56,711 nucleotides of DNA from Cylindrodendrum hubeiense (lineage: Eukaryota > Ascomycota > Sordariomycetes > Hypocreales > Nectriaceae): positions 1-56,711 of the forward strand of contig JAANBB010000260.1 in the NCBI GenBank assembly GCA_014621425.1, read 5' to 3'. Under the pieces are notes generated by a model, which searched no databases, was not told the DNA's origin, and saw nothing but the letters and a program-made list of their open reading frames with translations. A program made the position numbers and the translations under genes. Positions 1 to 12,400 of this stretch are shown here, in pieces (position 1 is the stretch's first letter; each line of letters opens with the position of its first letter).

Positions 1-30
1 AGTGCACCTTCCGCGTTCGCCAATCCCACT

Positions 31-113
31 CCCAGGCTCCTTCCTGCTCCCACGGCTGCTGCCCACGGCTGCCACGGCTCTCAGGCTCTCAGGCTCCCAG
101 GCTCCCAGTCCTA
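31..113. repeat. Imperfect GGCTCCCA/GGCTCTCA repeats upstream of IDH
   Basis: Short C-rich units of the type caggctccca, caggctctca and cacggctgc recur in a row just upstream of the isocitrate dehydrogenase gene. They lie within 170 bases of the start codon, so they belong to its promoter or 5' leader. A short AT element (tatatta) follows at about 152. No specific factor site is recognised. Confidence 0.5.
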
Positions 114-195
114 GCTCCCCGATCCCGAACGGACCCTTTCCGAAGGTCCCTTTATATTAGTTTTCGTCCCGCGTCCTCTCTTCCTCTCGCCCATC

Positions 196-1946
196 ATGCC
201 CGCCATCGCCTTCGCTGCCCCGAGGTCTCTCCTGTCGTCTTCGCTGCGCCGTACTGCCTTTGCCCGTCCCATCCGCTTCGGAGCCGTCCAGACTGTCTCA
301 CCCTTCGCCGTCCGCACCATGGCTACCACTATCCCCAAGATCAAGGTCAAGAACCCCATCGTCGAGCTCGACGGCGATGAGATGACCCGTATCATCTGGC
401 AATCCATCAAGGACAAGTTCATCTACCCCTACCTCGATGTCGACCTGAAGTACTACGATCTCGGTCTCGAGTACCGTGACCAGACCGACGACCAGGTCAC
501 CATTGATTCCGCCGAGGCTATCAAGAAGTACCAGGTCGGTGTCAAGTGCGCCACCATCACCCCCGATGAGGCTCGTGTCGAGGAGTTCAAGCTGAAGAAG
601 AGTGAGTTCCCCTCATCCACCCCAACTTCCCAAACACCATGTGCCCTTCATCGCATCCCACGCGCATGCATTGGGTTGCATTGCACTTGCAATTGCAACT
701 GCACTTGTAACTGCAACTGCCGTTACCCTTGGTTCCCCTCCCCACCACTCACTCCATCCCATATTCACCCCGCATCCATGATGAGGGCAGAAGTGATGAG
801 GGGTGAAGAAGACAAGAGAGGAAGAATCAAAGGAACAAGAAATATGAAAGAGAGAGAAAACGAGATCCAATTGTGAACAAACCTCGCTGACATCCACTTC
901 TTAGTGTGGCTCTCCCCCAACGGCACCATCCGAAACGCCCTCGGCGGTACCGTCTTCCGTGAGCCCATCGTCATTCCCCGCATTCCCCGTCTCGTCCCTG
1001 GCTGGAAGAAGCCCATCATCATCGGCCGCCACGCCTTCGGTGACCAGTACCGCGCCAAGGATGCTGTCTTCCCCGCTGGCGGCAAGCTCTCCATGGTTTA
1101 CACCCCTGAGGGTGGCAAGCCCGAGGTCATCGAGGTCTTCGACTTCAAGAACGGCGGTGGTGTTGCCCAGACCCAGTACAACACCGACGAGTCCATCACT
1201 GGCTTCGCCCACGCTTCCTTCAAGCTCGCCATTGACAAGGGCCTTCCCCTGTACATGAGCACCAAGAACACCATCCTCAAGAAGTACGATGGCCGCTTCA
1301 AGGACATCTTCCAGGAGCTCTACGACACCAAGTACAAGACCGAATTCGAGGCCAAGAAGATCTGGTACGAGCACCGTCTCATCGACGACATGGTCGCCCA
1401 GATGATGAAGAGCTCCGGTGGATACATCATGGCTCTCAAGAGTGAGTTTTCCTCGACGCTTGTCACTCGACTTCTCGTCACTTGACGTATCTTCCATTCA
1501 TCCACTAACACTCGCTCCCAGACTACGACGGTGATGTCCAGTCCGACATTGTCGCCCAGGGCTTCGGCTCTCTGGGTCTCATGACCTCCGTCCTCATCAC
1601 CCCCGATGGCAAGTCCTTCGAGTCTGAGGCCGCCCACGGCACCGTCACCCGCCATTACCGTGAGCACCAGAAGGGTAACGAGACCTCCACCAACCCCATT
1701 GCCTCCATCTTCGCCTGGACCCGTGGTCTCATCCAGCGTGGTAAGCTCGACGACACCCCTGAGGTCGTTGCCTTTGCCGAGAGCCTTGAGCAGGCCTGCA
1801 TTGACACCGTCGATGTTGATGGCATCATGACCAAGGATCTTGCTCTTGCCTGCGGCAAGACCGGCCGTGAGGACTACGTCACCACCACCGAGTACCTCAA
1901 CGCCGTTGAGCGCCGCATGAAGAACATCCTCAAGGAGAAGCTGTAG
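196..1946 (+). CDS. idpA: NADP-dependent isocitrate dehydrogenase
   Basis: Oxidatively decarboxylates isocitrate to 2-oxoglutarate with NADP+, supplying NADPH. Three exons: 196-601, 905-1441, 1522-1946. The introns (602-904 and 1442-1521) have GT-AG ends and each splits an Ala/Met/Asn-type codon cleanly, giving 455 aa. The family signature [20 protein letters not shown] is formed across the second splice, and the substrate-binding text [20 protein letters not shown] follows the first. The first ~40 residues are rich in Arg, Ser and Ala without acids, as in a mitochondrial presequence. A second ATG at 319 ([12 protein letters not shown]) matches the start of cytosolic forms, so two products from alternative starts are likely, as known for aspergilli. 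The C-terminus KEKL is not a canonical peroxisomal signal. The first intron is long (303 nt) for this genome. Confidence 0.96.
602..904 (+). other. Long first intron of IDH with TGCAACT-type repeats
   Basis: Intron with donor gtgagt and acceptor ttag. It is 303 nt, against 47-90 nt for nearly all other introns in the window. Around 672-721 it holds a run of tgcaattgcaac/tgcacttgtaac units, followed by a purine-rich stretch. Its length is divisible by three, but it contains a stop in the exon 1 frame at 874, so retention truncates the protein. Confidence 0.75.
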
Positions 1947-3045
1947 ATTTCTCGACATCTCTCCCTCGGTGGTCGCTCCGAACCCCGTTCGCGACAAGAC
2001 TCCCCCTCCTCTGTGTCTCTCCTTCATTCGCACGGCGCAACCTCCTTCATAAATCTCACGAAGTAGTGGTGTTGCAGTTTGGTCAATGCCTAGCCAGCGT
2101 AGTATGGCATCTCTCCAGCTCATTTGGCTATGGAGGGTGTACTTCCCCCTCCCGTCTCCCCATCTTGCTGGGAGTTGACATTGGTCAAGAGCAAGCAAGC
2201 AAGAACTTTCCTGTATGACGTATAGAAACGGAAGAAACGGACAGGCAGCAAGGCAAGGCAAAGGATACACTATTCCATCATCATGTTATAGGAAGAAAGG
2301 AGGTGGGAAAGAAGTGAACAGGGGGGATTTGGGGGTGGCAAGACAAGATGGTCTTTATATAAGACAGACAGGCAATGTAGATAGAAGGACACCTGGTTGT
2401 TATATCGACAAGAAAGTACATAAAGATAAGATGGGCTGCTCTGTCCAGCTTTATAGTTTTTTCAAGTGCCGAGTTCGTTGTTCCCTGTCTCGCTCAGTCC
2501 TGCCCTCCTACACGGTAGGGGGCGGCATAAGAGGAGTCATACGACCAACGCCAAAGTAGTGCCTTGACATTGAGCAAAACTATTGGATCATCAAGAAAAT
2601 TCACATGTACAAGTCCATTGCCGCTTGAACGCCTCTTTTTTGTGTTGGTGTACGCAGATCGGTCGCCCACTCATCCCTTCCTCCATCCAGCCATGGTCTC
2701 CCATTCCTCCTTGGGAACCGCCCCTCCTCTGTGCTAAAATTGTTACAAAATACAGTAATGCCTCGGCTCAATGGCACGTGTTCGCTCATGGCAGTAGTTA
2801 ATCGGGTCAAACCCTCTGCCTACACATAGAATGTTCCCCCCGTAGACCCGAGGCTCACCCCCGACATGTCCCGACTTAAGGGGTCCCGGGCGGCCGGAGA
2901 TCCACCCGCGTTTTGTGGATTCATGTATGTAGGGATGTACGGACATGTTCCGGCGCCATCGAGATCAAGTGAGAGTCACAAGTTTCGAAAGCCGTCAGTT
3001 TCCAGCCCTGATTTTAAGAGTCAGAGTTCGAAGTAGAGAGCAATG
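1947..3045. other. Intergenic, convergent 3' ends of IDH and IEC3
   Basis: About 1.1 kb between two convergent genes. It should contain both 3' untranslated regions. The open frames here are short, use no recognisable protein motif and partly mirror the IDH exon on the other strand. I see no gene. Confidence 0.6.
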
Positions 3046-4121
3046 CTAGTCGTCACGGGCCGCAGCAGCGGCTTCCTTCTTAGACTTGCGCACGCTGGGA
3101 GTGCCGTCGACTTCGCTCTTCCGCTTCTTCTTAGTCGGCCGGGTTGAAGAGCCACGGGGCTTGTAGCCATCATCGTCATTCCGCTTGCGCTTTCCTCTGC
3201 CTACGGGCGTGGCTCCAAAGTCTGGGTCATCGTCCATGCTGGCGTCCCATTCGCCACGTTCACGGTCTACCGCTGCTGATGCTCGGGCTGCAGCGCTCAC
3301 TCGCTTGCCTCGTGTGCTGGCGCGGCCACCGCGCTCTCCTCTACCACCGCGCGTCTTGCGGCCGCCGGTGTGGCCACCCTCACCATCCTCCGCATCAGCG
3401 TGGGATTCTCCATCCTGGAGGAAGATCTTAGGGGCATGCTTCCGCAGCCAGTTGGTGACGCTAGTTGGGTTCTTTAGATTGGGGTGTGGCGGTTGACGGG
3501 TGTTGGGATGCGCATGAGGAGCGAGAGTAGGGATGTGTGTTTCGGGATCGATATTGGTGTCGACTTCGTAGATGTAATTGTCGACGTCATCCGCAGAGAG
3601 AAAGTCGGCGGGGTGTGATTCACCTTCGGGCGCCTTCAGGTCGTCGACTATCGCAGGGAGGGCCTCCTTGGCATGGTTGTATGATGAATGTGGTACGTTG
3701 TTGAGAAGGTCCTCGAGCTTCTTGGCGGCGTCGTTCTTCCGGGTCGCGCGGTCTCGATCCAGCGGCAGGATGGCTACCTTTGAGTCTGGCGAGGGTTCCA
3801 GCGAGAGGTCAATCTGCTTCTCGGGGGGGATCTGGGGTGAATTGTTGACCTCGAGGAGAATGTCCAAAAGGCGGCTGCAGAAAATTGTTAGGATTGGCGC
3901 GCGCAAGGCTGCGTGGGTTGGGCCCAGGGGACGTACTCGTTCTCCACGGCCAGGCGCTTGACGAGCGCAGCCGCCTTAGCCTCCTGCTTGTGCAGCTCCT
4001 CGCCATCGTGCATCTTCTGGTCAAACACGATGCGCATCTTGCGGTACTTCTTCTTCCATGACTTGTAGCCGGCGCGGTGTCGGGCTGCGCCGCCCTCGGT
4101 CTTGACGGGGGAGTCGTCCAT
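3046..4121 (-). CDS. iec3: Iec3-like subunit of the INO80 chromatin remodeller
   Basis: Two exons on the minus strand (4121-3937 and 3874-3046) joined over a 62-nt intron, giving 337 aa. The N-terminus contains the hallmark YKSWKKKYRKMRIVFDQKM and then RLAVENDRLLDILLEVN, formed exactly across the splice; this is the conserved block of the Ino80_Iec3 family, a fungal INO80 complex subunit acting in nucleosome remodelling. The remainder is low-complexity: a Gly/Arg-rich stretch (RGGRGERGGR) and C-terminal lysine/arginine clusters (KKKRKSEVDG, RKSKKEAAAAARDD), likely nuclear localisation signals. It is followed on the same strand, 730 bases upstream of its start, by the end of sly1. Family recognised from memory of the domain, not a search. 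Confidence 0.85.
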
Positions 4122-4847
4122 GGTTAGGACCAGACGGGATGGTTTACGTGTGAGGTGATGCAGCGAGAGGGAGTCGAGAAAACGCGATCAACAAGGCAAA
4201 AGCCGAGCATCCGAAATAGGGAATTCGATTCGGCAGATTGTTTGACGCGTGGAATCGATGAGAGACTCGAGTTGGTGATGCGCGGAGCGTTGGGAGAAGC
4301 AATGATTAAGGGACGAGGTTTGCAGAGAACGGATTTCCGGGGGCACCTTGTCGCACCTGCCATCCGCGGGTACGTAGCTTGATGCCCACTGGCAGCCCTG
4401 TCGGCGCAAGGCTGTGCGTTGCTGGCTGGCGTGTCTCGAGCACGTCCACAGCGAGCCGGCATCGGATCATCCTGGTTCCGTCTGGGCACCACCTACCCTA
4501 CAACGCGTGGTTGACTCGTCAATTCAACCTAGTTACTTGTTAAAGAGCAATGAATTAACTCTAGGGGTTTATCTAGCGCCTTACATTCACGTGTATTAGT
4601 TTGTGCATTTTGGAGCACTTTGTAATATTCATTTCTGTACGACCTACATATCCGCGTTCGTTCGAATGTCCAGTGGATACCTTGTAAGTGTTACCGTTCA
4701 TAAAACATAACCAAGTACAACCTCGGAGCCGTTTTACCATCAGCCTCACATTAGAATAATTCAAACAACTGGGTCGATCCCATCGCCATTGTATTCAGCC
4801 CACTCCCCCAGGGATTTCATTAAATCTATTTACCAAAAATCTTGTCA
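4122..4847. other. Intergenic, IEC3 promoter and sly1 3' end
   Basis: About 0.7 kb between two minus-strand genes. It should hold the iec3 promoter and the sly1 3' untranslated region. Nothing else is recognised. Confidence 0.6.
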
Positions 4848-7179
4848 TCACGACGAAACCTCCTTTCCTAGCCTTTCCAGCTCCTCTGAGATGAACTCGA
4901 CAGCATTGACCATTTCTGTACTGCCGTATACCACTCTCTTCTTCGCTCTGTCCCCGCCTGTCCTGTTGACCCACTCCTGTAAGTTGCCATACTCGTCCAT
5001 GCTGCCACCACCCACGGTGAAGACTACTGCCTCGCTGAATCCTTGCCTTCGCTGGCCAAAGCTAGCAGTCTGGCCGGGTACTTGGGAGCCAGGCATTCCA
5101 CCCGGGGCGTTTGCGCCTGCTCCAGAACGCATGGCACTGGGAGGCGGCATAGTGCCACGGGCGTTGGCGGATCGCGGGTCGTAGTAGAGGTAGTGCTCCG
5201 TCTTGGCGATTGCGGAAGAAGAGGCTGAGGAAGGGTCCATGATAGATTCGACAATCTTGGTGACCGTCAAGTCACGATCGGCGGGGAGGAAGTTTTTGAC
5301 GCCACTGATTAGAGATTCAAAGTTGGACGAGAGGCCGGTGGGGACGCCGGACTCCTTGAGGCGGTCTGTGAGTCGGGAGGACATGGACGAGAATCGTCCA
5401 AAGAGATCAGAAGTCTGTGCCTGCTGGCCGGTGCTGGTGCTGTTGTTGATAGTGGCCAGCTGGGTCATCTTCGTGGTCGCGCGAACCCTGTCGTTGTTAG
5501 CTGACGGTTGGACATAGATCGAAGCGGCATTACTTACTGTCGAACATATGATAGAGAGGACACGTCCACACCCGCCTCAGCGAGAGCCTTTTCAAAGCTT
5601 TCAAAGTCTGCTCGGCTGAACTCCTGCTCCGTACTCAGAAACCAGATGATGAATAGTCGCAGCTTGTCGACAGGTTCAGTTCCCTTGTTCTCGTCCTTGA
5701 TGATCTCCATGATCTGGGCTTTGGTCTGCTTGGCCACGTTCTCCTCAAGTTGGAAGTAGTTATCAAGCTGGCGGTCCTTGATGCCTGTCAATAAGGCAGC
5801 CAGTATGTTCATATGCATGTCCAGAACGCCCTTGCGTTCTCTCATCTCAGGAAGCAATCCTATCGCCGCCTTGAGATGCTGGGCACTGGCCCCCGTGTCT
5901 TGCAGATCCTCCAGGTTCGCAACACCTGTCTTGTTGGTAATTGAGGAAGTGTCCTCCTTGTATTTGGTTAGCTCGGCATCGATATCCTCCGCGACCTGGG
6001 GGAAGGGAACGCCGGCGTTCTTGTTCCAGAAAAAGTCGGTCGCATTCAGGTCATATGATTTCTTTGTTTTGCTCTGCCCCGGGGTTCCTTCTTCCGCAGG
6101 GCTCTCGATCGTGATTCTGTTGAGTTTCATGCTGAGCACATCGTGAACCAGAGACTGGTATGTCCATGAATGCGACAGCATGGGTATCAAATCGACATTT
6201 CGGTCAAGCAGAATGAGGACTGGTCGGGAAGAAGGGGTACCGGACGAGGCGGACGGCCGAGGAGCGGAAAAGAGGTTTTCTTTGGAGTTGAGGATATGAT
6301 CTCGCAGCTTGCGATCAAGTCGTGCGGTCACCATCTCCGCAGCTGCGCCCTTGGGGCATCGGATAATAGGGATGACTCCTGCTAAGGTGTTAGGTTATAT
6401 CCCGAGAGACACCGCGGACACGGGACTTACCCATAGTGACAATGACACTGAAGAGGCCGCTCACGATTCTGTCAACTACGCGATCAAGCTCAGCGTCGCT
6501 GGTTGTCGCGCTGTTCAGAGCCCAGTAGGTGTGCTCCTGTTGCATCCCTAAACTAAACAGGTCTGGCTCAGCGACAGTGAAGTTGAGGTATTGATCAAAA
6601 AGTTGCGCAATTTGATCAGAGGTGCCTGCAGTCGCCGTTTGTGTCGCAAAATCCTCAAGGAGAACGCGGGGGAGGGACGAGAGGAAGTTGATGTAGGCGG
6701 GGGAGTAGAGTCCCTTTTGCAGATCGGTGGTGATATGCTGGAGGTTCTGGGCGGTCGGCTCGAGGAAGTAGATGACTGGAACGTCGGGGATCGGGTATCT
6801 GGCGGATGCAAGATGCCTGTCGCGACATATGTTAGAATTGGCCTGGTGAAGGCAAGCTTGGCCAGACTGACATGTGCATCGTCACTCCCATTGCGCGCAA
6901 GTCGCTGACGCGCATAACGCTACTGATCACATCTCGGCCGAGGTCGTCAAAGACCAGGATCTTCCAGATGGGATTGCCTTCGGCATCGAGGATGGGCGCA
7001 ACCGGAGCGAGGAGGCCATTGGCGTGAGCTTCGTCTGCTTCGCTGGACTGGACGGTTTCGTTGAGGTTGAGGATCTTTCGGAGGGAAGCTGCGTGGGCGG
7101 TCAATAAGGCGACTCGCGGGTAATGAGCTATTCAAGTACCTGTTTGGCGATCCCGCAGGGAGTTTCCCTTGGTCGCCAT
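4848..7179 (-). CDS. sly1: Sly1, Sec1/Munc18 protein for ER-Golgi fusion
   Basis: Sec1/Munc18-family chaperone that binds the syntaxin Sed5 and supports SNARE assembly in ER-to-Golgi traffic. Five exons: 7179-7140, 7088-6872, 6816-6431, 6378-5538, 5487-4848, giving 707 aa. All four introns are 49-55 nt with GT-AG ends and restore a continuous frame. Diagnostic segments: SLRKILNLN near the N-terminus, WKILVFDDLGRDVISS, PVIYFLEPTAQNLQHI, RPVLILLDRNVDLIPMLSHS and the C-terminal EAVVFTVGGGSMDEYGNLQEW, all typical of Sly1 rather than Sec1 or Vps45. The fourth exon acceptor could shift by 3 nt (one extra Ala). Upstream lies a 2.3-kb region shared with the divergent CCCH gene. Confidence 0.93.
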
Positions 7180-9436
7180 TGTGGTAGATGACGTCGGTAG
7201 TCTGGGAGTAAATGGGAGTTGGTGGGATGGGCCGTTCTACAGGACGAAGTGCGACCAAGCTCGAGATGCCCTGGCTTGGCAGGCTGCGCAAACTGGGTGG
7301 AGTATACAGTCGGATCCGACGGGAAGGAGCGATGCGAACCCGGAAGCTTCGAGATCGGCCCCAGGTCAAGAGAATGTTGGCTTGGTTTGGACTTGAGGCC
7401 ACGATACCAAGGTTGCTTGCACGACTACGTAGTATCCCGACAGAGCTCCCTCATGAGGATAAGCTGCGGTGCAAGCACGGACCGATTCAAGCGCCGGCGA
7501 TTGGGTGAGACAGCAGGAACGGTACTGGACACAGTGGGTGATTGCCCACGTAGGCTCCCAGCCAGTGAGTGGCTGCGTGGAGAGTGGTCATGGCGGGGCA
7601 GTGCCTGACGCTGAGGAGCTGAGTGCCTGACATATGGGGCCATCCTTTGCACATCCAGCCCCCGTCGCGAAACAAGGGACGACTTTTTCCAACTCTCGAC
7701 GACACTCCACCAACAACTATCCGTCGCCACCATCAGCCGCAGTCACAGTCGCAGTCGCAAGAGATCGCAGCGTCGGAGCCGCCCAGCAGACACCCAAGAA
7801 CTGCGCCGGTAGATACTGGTGGCGCCCAGGGATCTCAAGATCCCGCGCTTGCGCTCGACCTGGCCGACATCAGCCTGCCGCCCTTGTGACTTCTTTCTTC
7901 CCCCGACAGGCCACGCTCGAGGATATTGTAAACAGCGACTCGCTCGCGATACAAATGGGACACGCAAAGGCTGCGTTCCCCCGGTAGGAAAACGGATAAA
8001 GCCATCATAGGAAGCGATTTTTGAACGGTCCAAGGGTATGCTCAAACCTCTATCCCCATCCCCATCATCCTCTCCCAATCCCGTCGCGTCATCTCCCCAG
8101 AACCATCCCCCTTTCTCCATCACCATGAATCCAAGCGACAGCATTGTATCTGTGAAATCTCTATGAGTATTGGAGCCAGCCACGCCGCCTCTTGCAGCCT
8201 TTAAATTGCAAGACGGCGAGCTGGTGACTACCGTGGAGACTCGCTCTTGGGATTAGGCCTCTCATATCTGCAAAGCACCTGGAGAGAGCTGTTGCGGCTG
8301 GAAGTCGATGCTTCCGAGGTGGCAACACACGCTCTGGGGCATGAGCGCAGCACTCATCGAAGCGCCTGCAATTTCGCGGGCCTGGATGTGATCCCGTTTC
8401 CATGCCACAGACAAGTGTTTTTTTAAGAAAAATACCACGCGTCTCCAACCTGTTATCATCGTCATCCAGCGGCTGGACGAGATGCTGGAGAGCGTGGTGC
8501 AGGGGGTTGCGCCATAACTTTGTCCAGGTCGGCCATGGTCGCGACAGCTCAGCAGGGACTAAATGGGGGGACACATCAAGACTTGCAGAGGCAGTGGCAG
8601 AGGCAGTGCTCCACCAAAAACCGTCCCAAGCATGCCCTGACGGACGACGCATTCCCATCGCCAACGTCCACGACGCTGCCTGCTCGTTAATCCTGGTTGT
8701 CGATTCCATCAACTGTGTGGTCGCTGGGTTCTTTGTCCCGCGTCATCTCCCCTCTTTACGACTCGTTGTCCCGACCATGGCTCGCCTCGCCCAAGTCCAC
8801 CCGCATCCTGGCTGAGAGCCTTCAGGCGGCGGCTCCCTTATTTCGCTCCAGCGCTCATGAACCCATTGCCAGGATTTTGCTTTCAACTCACCCGCCTTTC
8901 ATTTATTCTCACTCACACACACACCCACGCCCATATACACATCTCACACCCACCCAAACCCTCCACTACGCACTCACCTGCTGGTGCAAACTTGCTGATG
9001 ATTTCTTTCTTATTCGTCTTTGCAGATTGGCTCTTTCCGCCTCGATAAAGGATCCTTGTCGATCTCGCCTAGTGCAGACTAGCGCTATTATAATTGTGGG
9101 TCATTGGTACCTGTGATAGCCGCGGTTGGCCCGCTAACTTTGGTTGCCCAGCATCAAGTCTCATCCCAGTGTGGCTCAGCGTTGTCAGTACTTCCCCTTA
9201 CCCTCTCCCTGATGCACCGCCCTCTCCGTGCCAACAAGTCTACATTGGCGCCTTTGCCGTGACCACACCCTCAGCGCCAACTTGGCCTCGCGTCACTGCA
9301 TCGTCCCCTTTGCGCATCCACACACGTACATGGCGATGATCGCTGACAACATGCATTAGCCTCATAGTCACCCGCTGCAGTTAGTTGATTCTTGGTGTTG
9401 CGCTGCCGGCGCCCGCGGCCTTAAGCATCGCGCAAG
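7180..9436. other. Divergent intergenic region sly1 / CCCH gene
   Basis: About 2.26 kb between two divergent genes. It must carry both promoters and probably a long 5' leader for the CCCH gene. A C/A-rich stretch (cacacacacacccacgccc-like) lies at about 8910-8965. Open frames of 60-180 codons occur on both strands, but none has a recognisable domain. Confidence 0.55.
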
Positions 9437-12400
9437 ATGCAGTCGTGGTCCAACACTGGGCAGAACGGCGCCGACGAGCAGTCGCACCAGCACCAATGGC
9501 AGGCCAACTACGGTTTTGCTGGCCAGAACGGCCAGTTTGACCCTCATCAGCCTTGGTCACAGCCCATGGCCGACCAGGCTGCCTACTCACACATCAACCC
9601 CCAAGATGCCTCTGCCTCCAACTTTTTCGATTCGCCGGCCCAGGCCAACTCCTTTCTCTCTGGGAACCTGCACGGCTCGCCACCAAGCCAACCCAGCTTC
9701 CATGCTGGCCACGACTCGTTGGCCCTGAACCAGCAATTCTCCCAACCCACCCAGGATGTATTGGATCCTGCCTTCAGTGACATTCACCCGGACCTGTATG
9801 GGCAACAGGGAAAGATAAACCTGGGAGACTCCATGGGCCATATGAACCAAGTCCAGAGCCAGGTTCAGAGCCACCCTCACGCACACTCTCAGAACTTCCA
9901 GTATTCCTTCGCTCCGCAGAACGAGCAATCCTATGAGTCTCCCATCCAGCAATACGCCCAGCCTCATGTGATGCCTCAACAGACCAGGCAACAGAGTCAT
10001 ACTCCCGTCCAGCAGTTCGAGGGACTGCAGACCCCGACCTTTGCACATGGACATGGATACAGTCGCCCACCTCAGCATTCTCCGGTACCGAACCAACAAC
10101 AACCGTACACCCAAACCTCCGCCTTCTCTCCTCCTGTCAACGGGCAGCCAGCCCAACCCCAGGCGAATTCTCAGCACAGTTACCAGCAACCTCGCCAACA
10201 ATCCCTTCAACAACAGCAACCGCAAGGGTACCCACCACCTCAGGCCCAGCCCCAGTTCGTTACCCAGAAATCTGTTCCCTATCAACAACCTGTACAGAAT
10301 GTCGGGAACCAGAACTTCCACCAGTCTGTCCATCAACAGTCGGGCTTCGCTGGAAGCTCCTCGCCACCACCCGCCGCCAGTGCCCAGTACATCATGCCAC
10401 ACCAGCCAGTTGATGTTGATAGCCCAGCCTCCCAGCCTGCTGTTGCTGAGCCTCCGGCTAAGAAAAGGAAGCGCACGGCGACCAAGAGTGTACCGGAGGC
10501 TCATACCCCCGAGCCCACGGCAGCGTATGACTCGCCCATGGACTATAGTACTATCCCGGGTACTACTCCCACCAAGAGGGTGGACGAGGTTGATTCCTTG
10601 ATTGCCCCGATTCCCTCTTCTGAGGATGCGCAGTTGATCGCCCAGTTTACCAAGCGCACCAAGGCTTTGCAGGCGAAGCAACCGTCAATTAAGGGCCTCG
10701 CTCATCTTGTGTATGACGCCAGTACGAAGCTTCCAGCCCCCAAAAGCTATGACAAGCTTGCTCCTCTAGTGGCTCACCCATCCCGAAGTGGGAAGGCAAT
10801 GGTTCCCGAACTTGGATACAGCCTGCCTTGTGAAGTCCAAGGGAGGTTTACCAGCCAATATCGACCTTCACCAGACAAGGGAGGATTGGACGAGAGGCGA
10901 ATCGAGGCTAAGGATATGCTGGACGAATTCGACCGCTCCATGAAGGCGCTGGGGAAACGACGACCAAAGTATACCGAGTATCCCCATGCTTTCAAAGAGC
11001 AGCTCAAATCCGATGAAGCGTCAAAGAACAAGGCGGAGAAGAAAGCGAAGAAAGAAATGGAGGAGGTGCGGAATAAACCCGTAAGTTGGACCTTAGGGTT
11101 CAAAATCGAAGCTCATTTATCTAACTTGTGTAAGGTCCGACCCGCGACTCGTCCTACAGACCTCGCCGAAGCTGCTGCATGGGATGTCACCGGAATTGTT
11201 CACATTGACCAGTCGACAGCACGAACCACTGCTTTGATTGCTACTCGAGTACAGCAGGCTGGCGAATTCATCATCAAACTACGTGGCGATATGAACCGCA
11301 CGAAACAGGAACTTGACCAAGCCACCAAGGACAAAGATCCCGAGGCCGAGATCACCAAGATTCGACAGGAGTTCGAGCAGAAGAAGGACATGCTTTACCG
11401 GGCCCTCGATGCTACAATTGAGCATGCTGATGATGCTGTTATTGATAACATGGGCGGCCACCAGAAGTTGGTTCTTAGCTTGGTGAATGCCTTGATCATG
11501 TGCATCAAGGCAGGCGATTTTTCCGGCAAGCTACCGAAGATAATTCTGGAGCTTTTTACGCATTTCCCTATGACGAGGAGAATTGCCGAAACGACAAACT
11601 TTGAGACAGTGCGGAAGAGGTTCGCAGACAAGGGTGACGAAGAGGTCAAGGATCTCGTGCGTGACATCTCTGTAAAGGTTAAGAAGGCGCTGAAGGCCGA
11701 CCCCGAAACCTCAACAGGATACACAGGTACTTCGGCGGCTAGTCGGGCAAAGGCTGCCACAAAGGGGTCAGCGGATCATAAGCGAGGCCGGGATGATGAG
11801 TCTGACACCCGAATTGTGAAGAAGATCGCGGTGGAATCCAGCGGTAATTCTCTTAGTAAGAAGTTGGCGCAACCTAAGATCCAACTCCTATCAGCCTCAA
11901 AAACAACTGCAGCAAAGGCGGCAGCCGCGTCTATCTTGCCTGGCAAGACAAGGCCGGTGGCTAAGTCTATACCTAAACCTGAGGCAGCCAAAGCAGACGC
12001 CAAAATCGCAGGCGACGACAGGTCGAAAGTGGAAGCAAAGGCACCTACTAAACCCGAGACGAAGGTACCTTTGCCCAAGACTCCCTCAGCCACGTCAAGC
12101 GCTTTGTCTGGAATCGCTTCACTCCTTGACTCGATCAACGCGCCGAAAGCCGAGCCTATTGTCATCGCCCCCAAAGAGGACAAGAGTCCCGACACCTTAG
12201 AGACTCCAGAGGAAAAAGCGAAGCGACTTCGAAAAGAAGCTCGTCGGAAGCTTCGAGTGAGCTGGAAACCCGAGGCCGAACTGGTTCAGGTCAAGATATT
12301 CCAAAAGGAGGATGCGGAAGATGAAGGCAGGGAGGTCCACATGATCCGGGATGCTGGTGATGACCGATCTGAGGGCATGGTCCTGAAGCAGCGTGCGAAC

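Noticed and set aside
196..876. Continuous 226-codon frame reading through the end of the first IDH exon
   Set aside because: The part after 601 is low-complexity intron sequence; the protein family continues at 905 after a clean gtgagt...ttag intron.
1935..1946. C-terminal KEKL of IDH as a peroxisomal PTS1 signal
   Set aside because: The last three residues EKL lack the small first residue of the S/A/C-K/R/H-L consensus.
1320..2270. 316-codon minus-strand frame over the IDH 3' end
   Set aside because: Overlaps the third IDH exon in antisense and has no recognisable domain.
8905..8965. CA-rich stretch as a microsatellite
   Set aside because: Interrupted by many other bases; it is a pyrimidine/A-rich leader tract rather than a pure repeat.
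9587..10681. 364-codon frame on the minus strand
   Set aside because: It is a shadow of the Gln/Pro-rich N-terminus of the CCCH gene; composition (Leu/Arg/Gly) mirrors the other strand and no motif is present.
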